From CAYQQQ01 sp964420125 (lineage in GTDB: Bacteria; Actinomycetota; Acidimicrobiia; Acidimicrobiales; Microtrichaceae), in contig CAYQQQ010000008.1 of assembly GCA_964420125.1 (NCBI GenBank), positions 1-64,000 of the forward strand: a stretch of 64,000 bases of DNA, read 5' to 3'. A model generated the notes under the pieces. It saw only the letters and a program-made list of their open reading frames with translations. It was not told the DNA's origin and ran no database searches. This document shows positions 1 through 7,297 of this stretch, piece after piece. The number at the start of each line of letters is the position of its first letter. Position 1 is the stretch's first letter. Made by a program: the position numbers and the translations under genes.

Positions 1-1
1 C

Positions 2-265
2 GCGATGGCCGAACTGTCGAGCCGGCACCTCGTCTCCGGCACCGCGCGCCTGACGGGCGCGGGCGTGCAGTTCCTGGGCCTGGCGTTCGGCGTGGCGATG
101 GGCGCGCGCGTGGTCGCGCTGTTCGCCGGGCCGGCCGCGCACGTCACGCCCGCGCCGCTCCCGGCGTGGACCGAGTACGTGGCGCTGCTCGTGCCGCCGC
201 TCGCGTTCACGGTGCTGCTGGGCGCGCGGCCGCGCGCCTACCCGTGGCTGCTCGCCGTCGGCGCC
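2..265 (+). CDS. ThrE-like threonine/serine exporter fragment (partial, chimeric 3' end)
   Basis: About 88 codons resemble the membrane C-terminal half of the threonine/serine exporter (ThrE) family: an amphipathic start (SSRHLVSGTARL), a glycine-rich hydrophobic helix (FLGLAFGVAMGAR), then PLPAWTEYVALLVPPLAFTV and an Arg-rich turn before another helix. The ATG at 5 is probably an internal methionine, because family members have a long cytoplasmic hydrolase-like domain ahead of this part. Near base 265 the reading frame turns into low-complexity Asp/His/Arg that is the shadow of the next gene, so the helix is cut mid-way. This looks like a chimeric join or contig edge rather than a natural gene end. 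Family assignment is from memory of the sequence pattern. Confidence 0.5.
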
Positions 266-1928
266 TGCGCCGACGGCGAGCACGACGACCACGGAGTCGA
301 CGACCACGACCACCGCGCCCCCGAGGGACGACGACGGCGACGGCTACACCACCTTCAACGACTGCGACGACACGGATCCCGCCATCAACCCCGGCGAGGC
401 GGACGAGCTCGACGACCAGGGTGTCGACTCCAACTGCGACGGCGTGGACGGCGTGCTGACCAACACGGTGTTCGTGAAGCAGATCGGTGGCTTCGACACC
501 AGCAGCTGCGGCGACATCTCGGATCCGTGCCAGTCCATCCTCCAGGGTCAGGGTCAGGCGGTGGCCTTCGGTCGCAGCATGGTGGCGGTCGCCGGCGGCT
601 CCTACGCGAAGTTCCGGGTGATCGGCGGCCTCGACGTCAGAGGCGGCTACGGTCAGAACTTCCAGCGGGGCCCTCTGGCCAGCGGCAACAAGGTGGCCAC
701 CGTGCAGGGCGGCTACGACGCGACGCTCGGGGCGTCCGCCGCGGTGATCGCGGAGAGCATCAACACCCCGACCACGGTGTCGGACCTCACCGTCGTCGGA
801 GCGGACGAGTCCGCCAACGGTCGAGCGAGCTACGCGCTGGTCGTGCGAGGGTCGTCCTCCGCGCTGCAGTTCGAGAGCCTCACCGTGCAGGGCGGCAAGG
901 GCGGCGTCGGAACCAACGGCTCGCCGGGCACCTCCGCATCCCAGAGCGCGCCGACTGCGGGTGCTGCGGGCAAGAACTCCCTGGAGGGAAGCGACGTCTG
1001 CGACAACACGACCCGACGCGCCGGTGGTGCGGGTGCCCCCGGTGCGGGCGACGGTGGTGACGGCGGCACGCTCGACACCTCCTGCTTCGTCGTGTGCACC
1101 GACTGCGCCGCCACAGCGGGCGTCGCCGGCACCTCCGGGAGCGGAGCCTCCGGTCCCTACGGTGGGGGCGGGTCGGGCGGTGCCGGTGACAACGGCGACG
1201 GCGATCCTGCGCCGCCGAACGGCGTCTGCCTCGACGGCAACCCCGGCGAGTCCGGCCAGCCCGGAACCCAAGGGTCCGGTGGATCGGCCGGCGTCGCGAC
1301 CTCGGGCGACTCGAGCGGCGGGCTCTGGGTCGACACCTCCACCGTGGGTGGCGCCGGTGGCGTCGGCACCGACGGCAAGGGTGGCGGTGGCGGTGGTGGC
1401 GGCGGCGGCTGCGACGTGTCGTGGGACGACTGGGGCGGCGGTGGTGGCGGCGGCGGCCAGGGCGGCGTCAAGGCCCCGGCCGGCGGCACCGGCGGTGGCG
1501 GTGGCCAGGCCTCGGTGGCGGTGCTCATCCGCAACAGCGCTTCGGGCTTCGTGAACATCAGCGTGAACCTCGGCACTGGTGGCCGTGGAGGCGCTGGAGG
1601 CGCGGTGGGGAACGGCCAACCGGGAGGTGCCGGCGGCAAGGGCGGTCTCAAGCACTGCGACGGGAGCGCTCCCGACTTCGGCAACTGCCGCCAGGAGGGT
1701 GACGGCGGCGGTGGCGGCGACGGCGGCGCCGGCGGCAAGGGCGGCGACTCCGGTGGCGGCGGCGGTGGTGCCGGCGGTCCGGCGATCGGGCTCCTGCGGA
1801 CCGGGGTGAACAACCCCGCCCTCGTCAACGTCAGCTTCAACGGCGGCACCGGCGGAGCCGGTGGGTCCGGTGGCGGCAACGGCGCAGCCGGCCCGTCGGG
1901 CCTGGTCGTCGGCGACCTCCACCTGTGA
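264..1928 (+). CDS. Secreted glycine-rich protein with MopE/thrombospondin-3-like motif (5' end missing)
   Basis: The frame opens before the apparent junction, so no start can be given. It begins with a Thr-rich linker (279-320), then an Asp-rich metal-binding-like motif (327-455) with the pattern DDDGDGY..NDCDDTD..INPGE and a final DSNCDGVDG, as in MopE/thrombospondin type-3 modules that bind calcium or copper. Next comes a region of about 160 residues of short beta-like repeats (V..GGY, V.DLTVVGAD) that could fold as a parallel beta-helix. The rest (about 930-1920) is Gly/Ala-rich with GGxGG runs and scattered Cys pairs. No transmembrane anchor is visible. An extracellular structural or adhesive role is inferred. 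It superficially resembles PE-PGRS tails but has no PE domain. Confidence 0.6.
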   Translation, partial: PAPTASTTTTESTTTTTAPPRDDDGDGYTTFNDCDDTDPAINPGEADELDDQGVDSNCDGVDGVLTNTVFVKQIGGFDTSSCGDISDPCQSILQGQGQAVAFGRSMVAVAGGSYAKFRVIGGLDVRGGYGQNFQRGPLASGNKVATVQGGYDATLGASAAVIAESINTPTTVSDLTVVGADESANGRASYALVVRGSSSALQFESLTVQGGKGGVGTNGSPGTSASQSAPTAGAAGKNSLEGSDVCDNTTRRAGGAGAPGAGDGGDGGTLDTSCFVVCTDCAATAGVAGTSGSGASGPYGGGGSGGAGDNGDGDPAPPNGVCLDGNPGESGQPGTQGSGGSAGVATSGDSSGGLWVDTSTVGGAGGVGTDGKGGGGGGGGGGCDVSWDDWGGGGGGGGQGGVKAPAGGTGGGGGQASVAVLIRNSASGFVNISVNLGTGGRGGAGGAVGNGQPGGAGGKGGLKHCDGSAPDFGNCRQEGDGGGGGDGGAGGKGGDSGGGGGGAGGPAIGLLRTGVNNPALVNVSFNGGTGGAGGSGGGNGAAGPSGLVVGDLHL

Positions 1929-1950
1929 CGACGGGGTCGTGAGGTCGGTG

Positions 1951-3723
1951 ATGCAGCGGCGGACAACGGGAACATGGCTGTGGGCTCGGCTCGCGGCGGT
2001 GCTGGCGTGCGCCGCGGTGCTATCCACACTGGCAGGGCTGGGAGCGGAGGCGCAGAAGGTGGCATCGCCGGGCCCCTTCTCGCTCACGCTCAACTCCGGT
2101 GCCATCCGCATCCGAGGCCTCTCGGCCGACCTGACGCACCGAGTCCCGGCGGAGTGCGGCGACGGGATCGACAACGACGCCGACGGCCGGGTGGACCTCG
2201 CCGACGGCCAGTGCGCGGCGGGCACCGCTGCGGCATCGACCGACGACAGCGAGCTGGCCGTCGGTCACCAGCCGAAGGTGACCAGCCGGCTGCGGGGGAG
2301 CATCGACGGCCAGGGCAACATCGACGTTCCCGTGTCGGGTGTCTCGCTACCGGTCATCTACGTGCCCGTGGTGGGCCCCGACGGCGTCACCGCCGTCGTC
2401 ACGGCCACGATCGTCCCCACCCATCCGGTCGTCGGGACGCTCGACCCCATCACCCGAGCGGCGCAACTGCGGATCCGGTTCCGCGTGGCGCTGAGCGGGG
2501 TCGTCATGGGCGTGGGCCTGGGGTGGTCGTGCTCGATCGGCTCCTCCACCGACCCCATCGACATCGACGTCCTGAGCACCGGCCGGGCGGATGGCGACGA
2601 GCCGGTCATCATCGGGTCCCCGTACAACCCGGCCACGGGCACGCTCCGGGTGGTGAACAACACCTTCGACGTCCCTGGCGCGAGTGGGTGCCCGATCAGC
2701 TTCTTCTACGACGTCAACGGCCTGGTCAACCAGCAGATGGGGCTGCCCTCTCCGAGCGGATCGAACTTCGCCATCCTCTCGGGCGCGGTCAGTCCTCGGG
2801 TCGAGCGCGCCATCGTGCCGGTGATCGCCGTCGATCCACCGATGACCTCCTTCGGCGACGGTGCCCCCACCGCTCCCCAGGAGCTCTCCTTCGACGCAAC
2901 GGCCTCGCGCCTGGTGAACGGCCCTGGATCGTTTCGCTGGGAGCTCCTCGACGCCTCCTCCGGTGAGACGCTCGGCGTCGCGACGGGCCCGGCCGCATCG
3001 TGGACGTTCGGTCGCGCCGGGCTCTACGAGGTTCGCGTCGCAGTGACCGACGCGGATGGCGACGTCGCCACCGGGATGCTGCAGTTCCCCGTCGCCCCAC
3101 CCGATGGGGGCACCACGACCGGCTCCACCACCACGACGACCTCGGTCCCGGTCTCGACTTCCACGACGACCGTGCCGTCGAGCACCACCACGACGACCTC
3201 GGTCCCGGTCTCGACTTCCACGACGACCGTGCCGTCGAGCACCACCACGACGGCGCGACCGACGACGACGGTCATCGTGCCGCCCGCCACGGTCGCTGAC
3301 CCCGTGACGACGACCACCCTCCTTCCGACGGGCCCTTCTGTGGGTTCGGCTCGGGTCGAGGTGAAGATCTTCGGAGCCCGACGGTACGCCTTCGGAGAGC
3401 GCCCGTTGCGGGGCAGCTTCGCTCTGGTGGGTGGCGGCGCCCACCCGCGTGCGCTCGTCGGCTCGGTCACGGTGCGCTCGCCCTCGGGTGGGGCGGCGAC
3501 GGTCGCGGTCGACCTCCACCGGCTGTGGGGCCTCCGGGTGTGGGGCGGCACCGTGGTGGTGCGCGACCCGGGTGCCGGCCTCCGCTTCGCCACGGCCTAT
3601 CTCGGGGTGCCATCGATCCAGGGGAGCAGGTGGTCGGCCAGGTCTCCGGGGCTGTTGTGGCTCGATCGCCGCCCGGAGCTACGTGCGGCCACGATCGAGC
3701 TCTGGATCACCGACGGCGGCTGA
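1951..3723 (+). CDS. Secreted protein with PKD-like domain and Thr-rich linker
   Basis: Start chosen at ATG 1951, with GAGG six bases upstream; a GTG at 1939 is in frame too. 590 residues. An Arg-rich start and hydrophobic stretch (LAAVLACAAVLSTLAGLGAEA) form a Sec signal peptide. An ECGDGIDNDADGRVD motif resembles the calcium-type motif seen in the preceding protein. A PKD-like segment lies near residues 290-390 (ending YEVRVAVTDADGD), followed by a Thr/Ser/Pro linker (about 392-450) made of an exact 57-base tandem duplication. A C-terminal beta-rich domain of about 130 residues (VEVKIFGARRYAFGERPLRG) closes the protein. The Thr linker and modular design suggest a surface-exposed or secreted protein. 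No enzyme signature is seen. It follows the glycine-rich protein after 22 bases, so the two may be co-transcribed. Confidence 0.7.
   Translation: MQRRTTGTWLWARLAAVLACAAVLSTLAGLGAEAQKVASPGPFSLTLNSGAIRIRGLSADLTHRVPAECGDGIDNDADGRVDLADGQCAAGTAAASTDDSELAVGHQPKVTSRLRGSIDGQGNIDVPVSGVSLPVIYVPVVGPDGVTAVVTATIVPTHPVVGTLDPITRAAQLRIRFRVALSGVVMGVGLGWSCSIGSSTDPIDIDVLSTGRADGDEPVIIGSPYNPATGTLRVVNNTFDVPGASGCPISFFYDVNGLVNQQMGLPSPSGSNFAILSGAVSPRVERAIVPVIAVDPPMTSFGDGAPTAPQELSFDATASRLVNGPGSFRWELLDASSGETLGVATGPAASWTFGRAGLYEVRVAVTDADGDVATGMLQFPVAPPDGGTTTGSTTTTTSVPVSTSTTTVPSSTTTTTSVPVSTSTTTVPSSTTTTARPTTTVIVPPATVADPVTTTTLLPTGPSVGSARVEVKIFGARRYAFGERPLRGSFALVGGGAHPRALVGSVTVRSPSGGAATVAVDLHRLWGLRVWGGTVVVRDPGAGLRFATAYLGVPSIQGSRWSARSPGLLWLDRRPELRAATIELWITDGG
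3127..3240 (+). repeat. 57-base tandem repeat, two copies
   Basis: Copies at 3127-3183 and 3184-3240 are identical, and a third begins and fades at 3241-3252. Each encodes a 19-residue Thr/Ser/Val/Pro linker unit. The perfect identity indicates a recent in-frame duplication. Confidence 0.95.
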
Positions 3724-3773
3724 TGTCGCGCCCGGGCCTCGGCGGGGGGTCCCGGTCGAGGCCCTCGCGGCGC

Positions 3774-3779
3774 TACCGT
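3774..3779 (+). promoter_or_regulatory. -10 element for trpB, leaderless
   Basis: TACCGT lies six bases before the GTG at 3786 and there is no Shine-Dalgarno sequence. This fits the window-wide leaderless pattern. Confidence 0.5.
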
Positions 3780-3785
3780 TTCGGC

Positions 3786-4976
3786 GTGAGCGACCGAACC
3801 TCCCCCCCGGTGATGGGCGAGCCCGACCCCACCGGTCGCTTCGGGGACTTCGGTGGACGGTTCGTGCCCGAGACCCTGATGCCGGCGCTCATCGAGCTGG
3901 AAGCGGCCTTCCGAACGGCGTGGGTCGATCCAGCGTTCCGGGCGGAGCTCGACGGGCTGCTGCGCACCTACGCCGGGCGTCCCAGCCCGCTCACCGAGTG
4001 CCATCGGCTCTCCGAGGAGCTGGGTTGTCGGTTGCTGCTCAAGCGCGAGGACCTGAACCACACCGGGTCGCACAAGATCAACAACGTGCTGGGCCAGGCG
4101 CTGCTGGCCCGCCGCATGGGCAAGACCCGCCTGGTCGCCGAGACGGGGGCCGGCCAGCACGGCGTCGCCACCGCCACTGCGGCGGCGCTTCTGGGCATGG
4201 AGTGCCTCGTGTACATGGGCGAGGTCGACATGTCCCGCCAGGAGCTCAACGTGTTCCGCATGCGCCTCCTCGGCGCCGAGGTCAGCCCAGCCACGAGCGG
4301 CAGCCGCACGCTCAAGGACGCCGTCAACGAGGCCATGCGGGACTGGGTTGCCACGGTGGAGAGCTCCCACTACTGCCTCGGCTCGGTGATGGGACCACAT
4401 CCGTATCCGTGGATGGTGAGGGAGCTGCACCGGGTGCTGGGCGACGAGGCTCGTGCCCAGTGCTCCGAGCTGCTCGACGGACGCGCACCCGAGGTGGTCG
4501 TGGCCTGCGTGGGCGGCGGCTCGAACGCCGCGGGGATCTTCTCGGGCTTCGCCGAGATGCCAGAGGTGGAGCTGGTGGGCGTGGAGCCTGCAGGCGGGGC
4601 TGCCGTCGGCCACGGTGTGCCCGGGATCGTGCACGGGATGTTGAGCTACCTCCTGCAGGACGAGTTCGGCCAGGTCGAGGAGGCCCACTCCATCTCGGCG
4701 GGGCTCGACTACCCCGGTGTCGGCCCGGAGCACAGCCACCTGGCGGCGCTCGGCCGTGCCCGCTACGAGGCCGTGAGCGACGAAGAGGTGGTCGAGGCCT
4801 TCGTGCTGCTCAGCCGCACCGAGGGGATCATCCCCGCGTTGGAGCCGGCGCACGCCCTCGCCTGGGTCAGCACACGGCGGGCGGAGCTGGAGGGGCGCAC
4901 CGTGCTGGTGAACCTCTCCGGGCGGGGCGACAAGGACGTGGCCCAGATGATGGACGTGCTGGCGGACCGGCTGTGA
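3786..4976 (+). CDS. trpB: Tryptophan synthase beta chain
   Basis: 396 residues, the normal length. It condenses indole with L-serine to give L-tryptophan as part of the alpha2beta2 complex in the cytoplasm. The PLP lysine lies in HTGSHKINN (K97), and the phosphate-binding GGGSNA is near residue 243. The substrate segment starting GRFGDFGGRFVPE is at residues 18-30. GTG 3786 is preferred because a -10 element sits six bases upstream; ATG 3813 is a weaker alternative that would cut the N-terminus. The gene overlaps trpA by GTGA. trpC and other tryptophan genes are not in the window. The trpB-trpA order with pdtaR, polA and rpsA downstream matches mycobacterial gene order. Confidence 0.98.
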   Translation: MSDRTSPPVMGEPDPTGRFGDFGGRFVPETLMPALIELEAAFRTAWVDPAFRAELDGLLRTYAGRPSPLTECHRLSEELGCRLLLKREDLNHTGSHKINNVLGQALLARRMGKTRLVAETGAGQHGVATATAAALLGMECLVYMGEVDMSRQELNVFRMRLLGAEVSPATSGSRTLKDAVNEAMRDWVATVESSHYCLGSVMGPHPYPWMVRELHRVLGDEARAQCSELLDGRAPEVVVACVGGGSNAAGIFSGFAEMPEVELVGVEPAGGAAVGHGVPGIVHGMLSYLLQDEFGQVEEAHSISAGLDYPGVGPEHSHLAALGRARYEAVSDEEVVEAFVLLSRTEGIIPALEPAHALAWVSTRRAELEGRTVLVNLSGRGDKDVAQMMDVLADRL

Positions 4977-5809
4977 CGAGCTCCTCGGCGCCGACGCACG
5001 ACGCGGTGGGGCGAGGGCGTGCGGCGCCTGCGCTGCAGCCGGCGCTGGAGGCGAGGCGATCAGCGGGAGGGAAGTGCCTCGTGCCCTACATCACCGGTGG
5101 CCTGCCCATGGCGGGGGGGAGCTGGACCACGGCGCTGGCCGCCATGGCAGCCGCCGGGGCGGACGCCATCGAGGTGGGCATCCCCTTCTCCGACCCGGTG
5201 ATGGACGGCCCGGTGATCCAGCAGGCCTCGGAGCTGGCGCTCCTCGAGGGCACGACGCCGGCGGGAGTGCTCGATTCGCTGGCCCGTGCCGAGGTCGGCG
5301 TCCCCCTGGCCGTGATGACCTACGCCAACCTCGTGCACCGCTTCGGTTGGGAGCGCTTCGCCGCCTCCATGGTCGCCAGCGGTGTGCGTGGGGCCATCCT
5401 GCCCGACATCCCCTTGGAGGAGTCGGGTCCCTGGTGCACCGCCGCCGACGCCGCCGGGGTCGAGACCGTCATGCTGGCCGCCCCGACCGCTCCCGACGAT
5501 CGGCTGGCCGCCGTCGCAGCGCGTGCCGAGGGCTTCGTGTACGCCGTCGGACTGCTGGGGGTGACCGGGGAGCGCCAGTCGCTGGCCGCCACCTCGACCG
5601 CCATCGCCGCCCGGCTCAAGGCGATCACCGACAAGCCCGTGCTGGTCGGCGTCGGCATCGGCACCCCGTCACAGGCGGTGGAGGTGTGCGAGGTGGCCGA
5701 CGGGGTGGTGGTGGGTTCGGCAGTGGTGCGACGCGCGCTGGAGACCGGCTCGCCCGAAGCCGTGGGGGACCTCCTGGGCGAGTTCCGCTCGGCGCTGGAC
5801 GAGGGATGA
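4973..5809 (+). CDS. trpA: Tryptophan synthase alpha chain
   Basis: 278 residues. It cleaves indole-3-glycerol phosphate to indole and glyceraldehyde 3-phosphate, with indole channelled to TrpB. Catalytic Glu and Asp are seen in DAIEVGIPFSDPVMDGP (about E67 and D74). The phosphate-binding C-terminal stretch LVGVGIGTPSQA is intact. The start GTG at 4973 overlaps the trpB stop by four bases, so translation is coupled. The first 30 residues are Ala/Pro-rich and longer than in E. coli TrpA. No terminator was seen immediately after the stop. Confidence 0.97.
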   Translation: MTSSSAPTHDAVGRGRAAPALQPALEARRSAGGKCLVPYITGGLPMAGGSWTTALAAMAAAGADAIEVGIPFSDPVMDGPVIQQASELALLEGTTPAGVLDSLARAEVGVPLAVMTYANLVHRFGWERFAASMVASGVRGAILPDIPLEESGPWCTAADAAGVETVMLAAPTAPDDRLAAVAARAEGFVYAVGLLGVTGERQSLAATSTAIAARLKAITDKPVLVGVGIGTPSQAVEVCEVADGVVVGSAVVRRALETGSPEAVGDLLGEFRSALDEG

Positions 5810-5961
5810 ACGCCATCAGGGCCGCTTCGGCCGGTTCGCGCGGAGGGTGAGATCTGGTGGCCCGCACCCGTGAAATCCGCCTCCGAGCGCTCTCGACGTG
5901 CTAATCACATGGTTGTCATCCAGCCGTCACTGCCGGCCCGAGGGTCGGCCGGGAGGAACTC

Positions 5962-6246
5962 ATGAACAAGACCGAACTGGTGGAGACCATCGCCCAGCGC
6001 ACGGATCTCGCCAAGAAGGACGTGCAGGCCGTGCTCGATCACTTCGAGGACATCGCCGGCGAGATCGTGGCCAAGGGCAAGGACGCCCTGGTGATCCCCG
6101 GCTTCTTGAAGTTCGAGCAGACCCACCGCTCGGCCCGCAAGGCCCGCAACCCCCAGACCGGTGCGGAGATCGACGTCCCCGCCACCAACGCCGCCAAGGT
6201 CAGCGCGGGAGCCAAGCTCAAGGCCCGCGCCAAGTCCGGTAGCTGA
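5962..6246 (+). CDS. hup: HU-family DNA-binding protein
   Basis: 94 residues with the full HU/IHF fold: MNKTELVETIAQRTDLAKKDVQ at the N-terminus, the dimer core FGxF-like segment VIPGFLKFEQTHRSARKARNPQTG, and the Pro-containing arm (EIDVPATNAAKV). It bends and compacts DNA as a dimer in the nucleoid. The ATG has a strong Shine-Dalgarno (GGGAGGAACTC) just upstream. It lacks the long Lys/Ala-rich tail of mycobacterial HupB, so it is the short form. It is monocistronic, with a 150-base leader region that includes an AT-rich patch (GCTAATCACATGG), the probable promoter area, and a small hairpin after the stop. Confidence 0.95.
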   Translation: MNKTELVETIAQRTDLAKKDVQAVLDHFEDIAGEIVAKGKDALVIPGFLKFEQTHRSARKARNPQTGAEIDVPATNAAKVSAGAKLKARAKSGS

Positions 6247-6251
6247 CGGTC

Positions 6252-6266
6252 GCCGCCCTCGGCGGC
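6252..6266 (+). terminator. Short GC hairpin after the HU gene
   Basis: GCCGCC-ctc-GGCGGC, a six-base-pair stem with a three-base loop, begins five bases after the HU stop. No U-run follows, so termination is only suggested. Confidence 0.4.
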
Positions 6267-6362
6267 ATCTCATCTGACGCGTGTGCACAGGGGTCGCCTG
6301 CGGGCGCCCCCTGTGGCGCGTCCGGGGCCGTCCGCCGCGCGCCCACACGCCGTCGAGCGGCC

Positions 6363-6368
6363 TAGAGT
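6363..6368 (+). promoter_or_regulatory. -10 element for the Bcp gene
   Basis: TAGAGT lies eight bases before ATG 6377 and no Shine-Dalgarno is present. This supports a leaderless transcript and this start codon. Confidence 0.5.
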
Positions 6369-6376
6369 CGCCGCCC

Positions 6377-6847
6377 ATGGCAGCCACCAGCACCCCGCTG
6401 CAGCCCGGTGACCGGGCTCCGGCGTTCCACCTCCACGACCAGCACGGCGCCCGCCAACGCCTGTCGCAGCACAAGGGCCACAAGGTGCTGGTCTTCTTCT
6501 ACCCGAAGGCCGACACTCCGGGCTGCACGGCTCAGGCCTGCGGTCTGCGCGACGTGGCCGGGGACGTCGGCGACACGGTGATCCTCGGCATCAGCCCGGA
6601 TGCTCCCGAGAAGCTCGAGCGCTTCGGCGCCAAGCACTCCCTGGGCTTCACGCTGCTCTCCGATCCCGATCACGCCACCGCGCAGGCCTACGGAGCGTGG
6701 GGGGAGAAGAAGCTCTACGGCAAGGCCTACATGGGGATCCTGCGCAGCGCCTTCCTCGTCGACGAGAAGGGCCGCGTCGAGCAGGCCTGGTACAAGATCA
6801 GCCCCAAGGACACGCCCAAGAAGCTGCTCGCCGCCCTCGCCGACTGA
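6377..6847 (+). CDS. bcp: Thiol peroxidase / peroxiredoxin Q (Bcp family)
   Basis: 156 residues, usual length. It reduces hydrogen and alkyl peroxides using a peroxidatic cysteine, recycled by thioredoxin. The motif KADTPGCTAQACGLRD holds the peroxidatic Cys50 and a Cys at +5 (Cys55), the layout of atypical two-cysteine PrxQ enzymes. FFYPK and a C-terminal LVDEKGRVEQAWYKISPK complete the thioredoxin fold. An in-frame GTG further upstream exists, but the -10 element eight bases ahead of ATG 6377 argues for the shorter form. The gene is alone on this strand, facing the small membrane protein gene at 6959. Confidence 0.93.
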   Translation: MAATSTPLQPGDRAPAFHLHDQHGARQRLSQHKGHKVLVFFYPKADTPGCTAQACGLRDVAGDVGDTVILGISPDAPEKLERFGAKHSLGFTLLSDPDHATAQAYGAWGEKKLYGKAYMGILRSAFLVDEKGRVEQAWYKISPKDTPKKLLAALAD

Positions 6848-6860
6848 CGGTGCCTCACCG

Positions 6861-6883
6861 GCACCGGCGCCGGGCGCCGGTGC
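6861..6883. terminator. Perfect GC hairpin between convergent genes
   Basis: An 11-base inverted repeat (GCACCGGCGCC / GGCGCCGGTGC) around a single G sits 13 bases after the bcp stop, between convergent genes. It is symmetric and lacks a T-run. It probably serves as a two-way terminator or RNA-stabilising hairpin. Confidence 0.55.
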
Positions 6884-6958
6884 TCCGAGCACCCCAGCCC
6901 ATCTGACACCCGCGCGGCGCCACGGCGATGCGAACGGGGTGGCAGGACGGCGCCGGCG

Positions 6959-7132
6959 TCAGTCCCGGTTGTCGTCGAGCTGGCGCAGGCGCTCCTCGAA
7001 CTTCTTGTCCGCCGAGCCGATCGCCATCTGGCGACCGAAGGCTGCTGCCGCGATCGCCAGAGCGAACAGCAGGAACCACCGGCCCTTGTGGGACTTCTTG
7101 CGGTCGCCGTCGCCTGGTGTGTCGTCGCTCAT
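6959..7132 (-). CDS. Small single-pass membrane protein, unknown function
   Basis: 57 residues. A charged N-terminus (SDDTPGDGDRKKSHKG) is followed by one hydrophobic helix (WFLLFALAIAAAAFGR, about 19-35) and a charged C-terminal tail (DKKFEERLRQLDDNRD). The start at 7132 is preferred because AGGAG lies about seven bases upstream on the minus strand; a longer reading from 7174 exists but has no such site. I do not recognise the family. It reads convergently towards bcp and is separated from it by a strong hairpin. A membrane-anchored small protein is all the sequence supports. Confidence 0.6.
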   Translation of the reverse strand: MSDDTPGDGDRKKSHKGRWFLLFALAIAAAAFGRQMAIGSADKKFEERLRQLDDNRD

Positions 7133-7209
7133 GGACTGCTCCTGGGTGTGGTCTGCTCCTGGGTGGGGTCCCACGACCTAGGCTAACCTCCGCCCCTCGC
7201 AGGGTTGTC

Positions 7210-7292
7210 GCCCGGGTGGCGGAACGGCAGACGCGGCGGACTCAAAATCCGCTGTCCGCAAGGGCGTGTGGGTTCGAATCCCACCCCGGGCA
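7210..7292 (+). tRNA. tRNA-Leu (anticodon CAA)
   Basis: 83 bases with a perfect acceptor stem GCCCGGG/CCCGGGC, anticodon stem GCGGA/TCCGC around loop CTCAAAA (anticodon CAA, reads UUG), and T-arm GTGGG-TTCGAAT-CCCAC. A long variable arm (CTGTCCGCAAGGGCGT region) marks a class II tRNA. Discriminator base is A and CCA is not encoded. A TAACCT element at 7185-7190 is a plausible -10. The 3' end lies five bases from the malQ stop codon on the other strand. Confidence 0.95.
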
Positions 7293-7297
7293 CCGAG

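Noticed and set aside
930..1920. PE-PGRS protein
   Set aside because: The Gly-rich tail is similar in composition only. There is no PE domain, and the N-terminal part has metal-binding-like and beta-repeat segments instead.
207..2225. 672-residue minus-strand frame opposite the secreted proteins
   Set aside because: Low-complexity Ala/Gly/Arg/Val protein that is the complement of the glycine-rich gene.
3127..3252. Possible CRISPR-like direct repeats
   Set aside because: The units are adjacent with no spacers, lie in frame within a Thr-rich coding linker and have no cas genes nearby.
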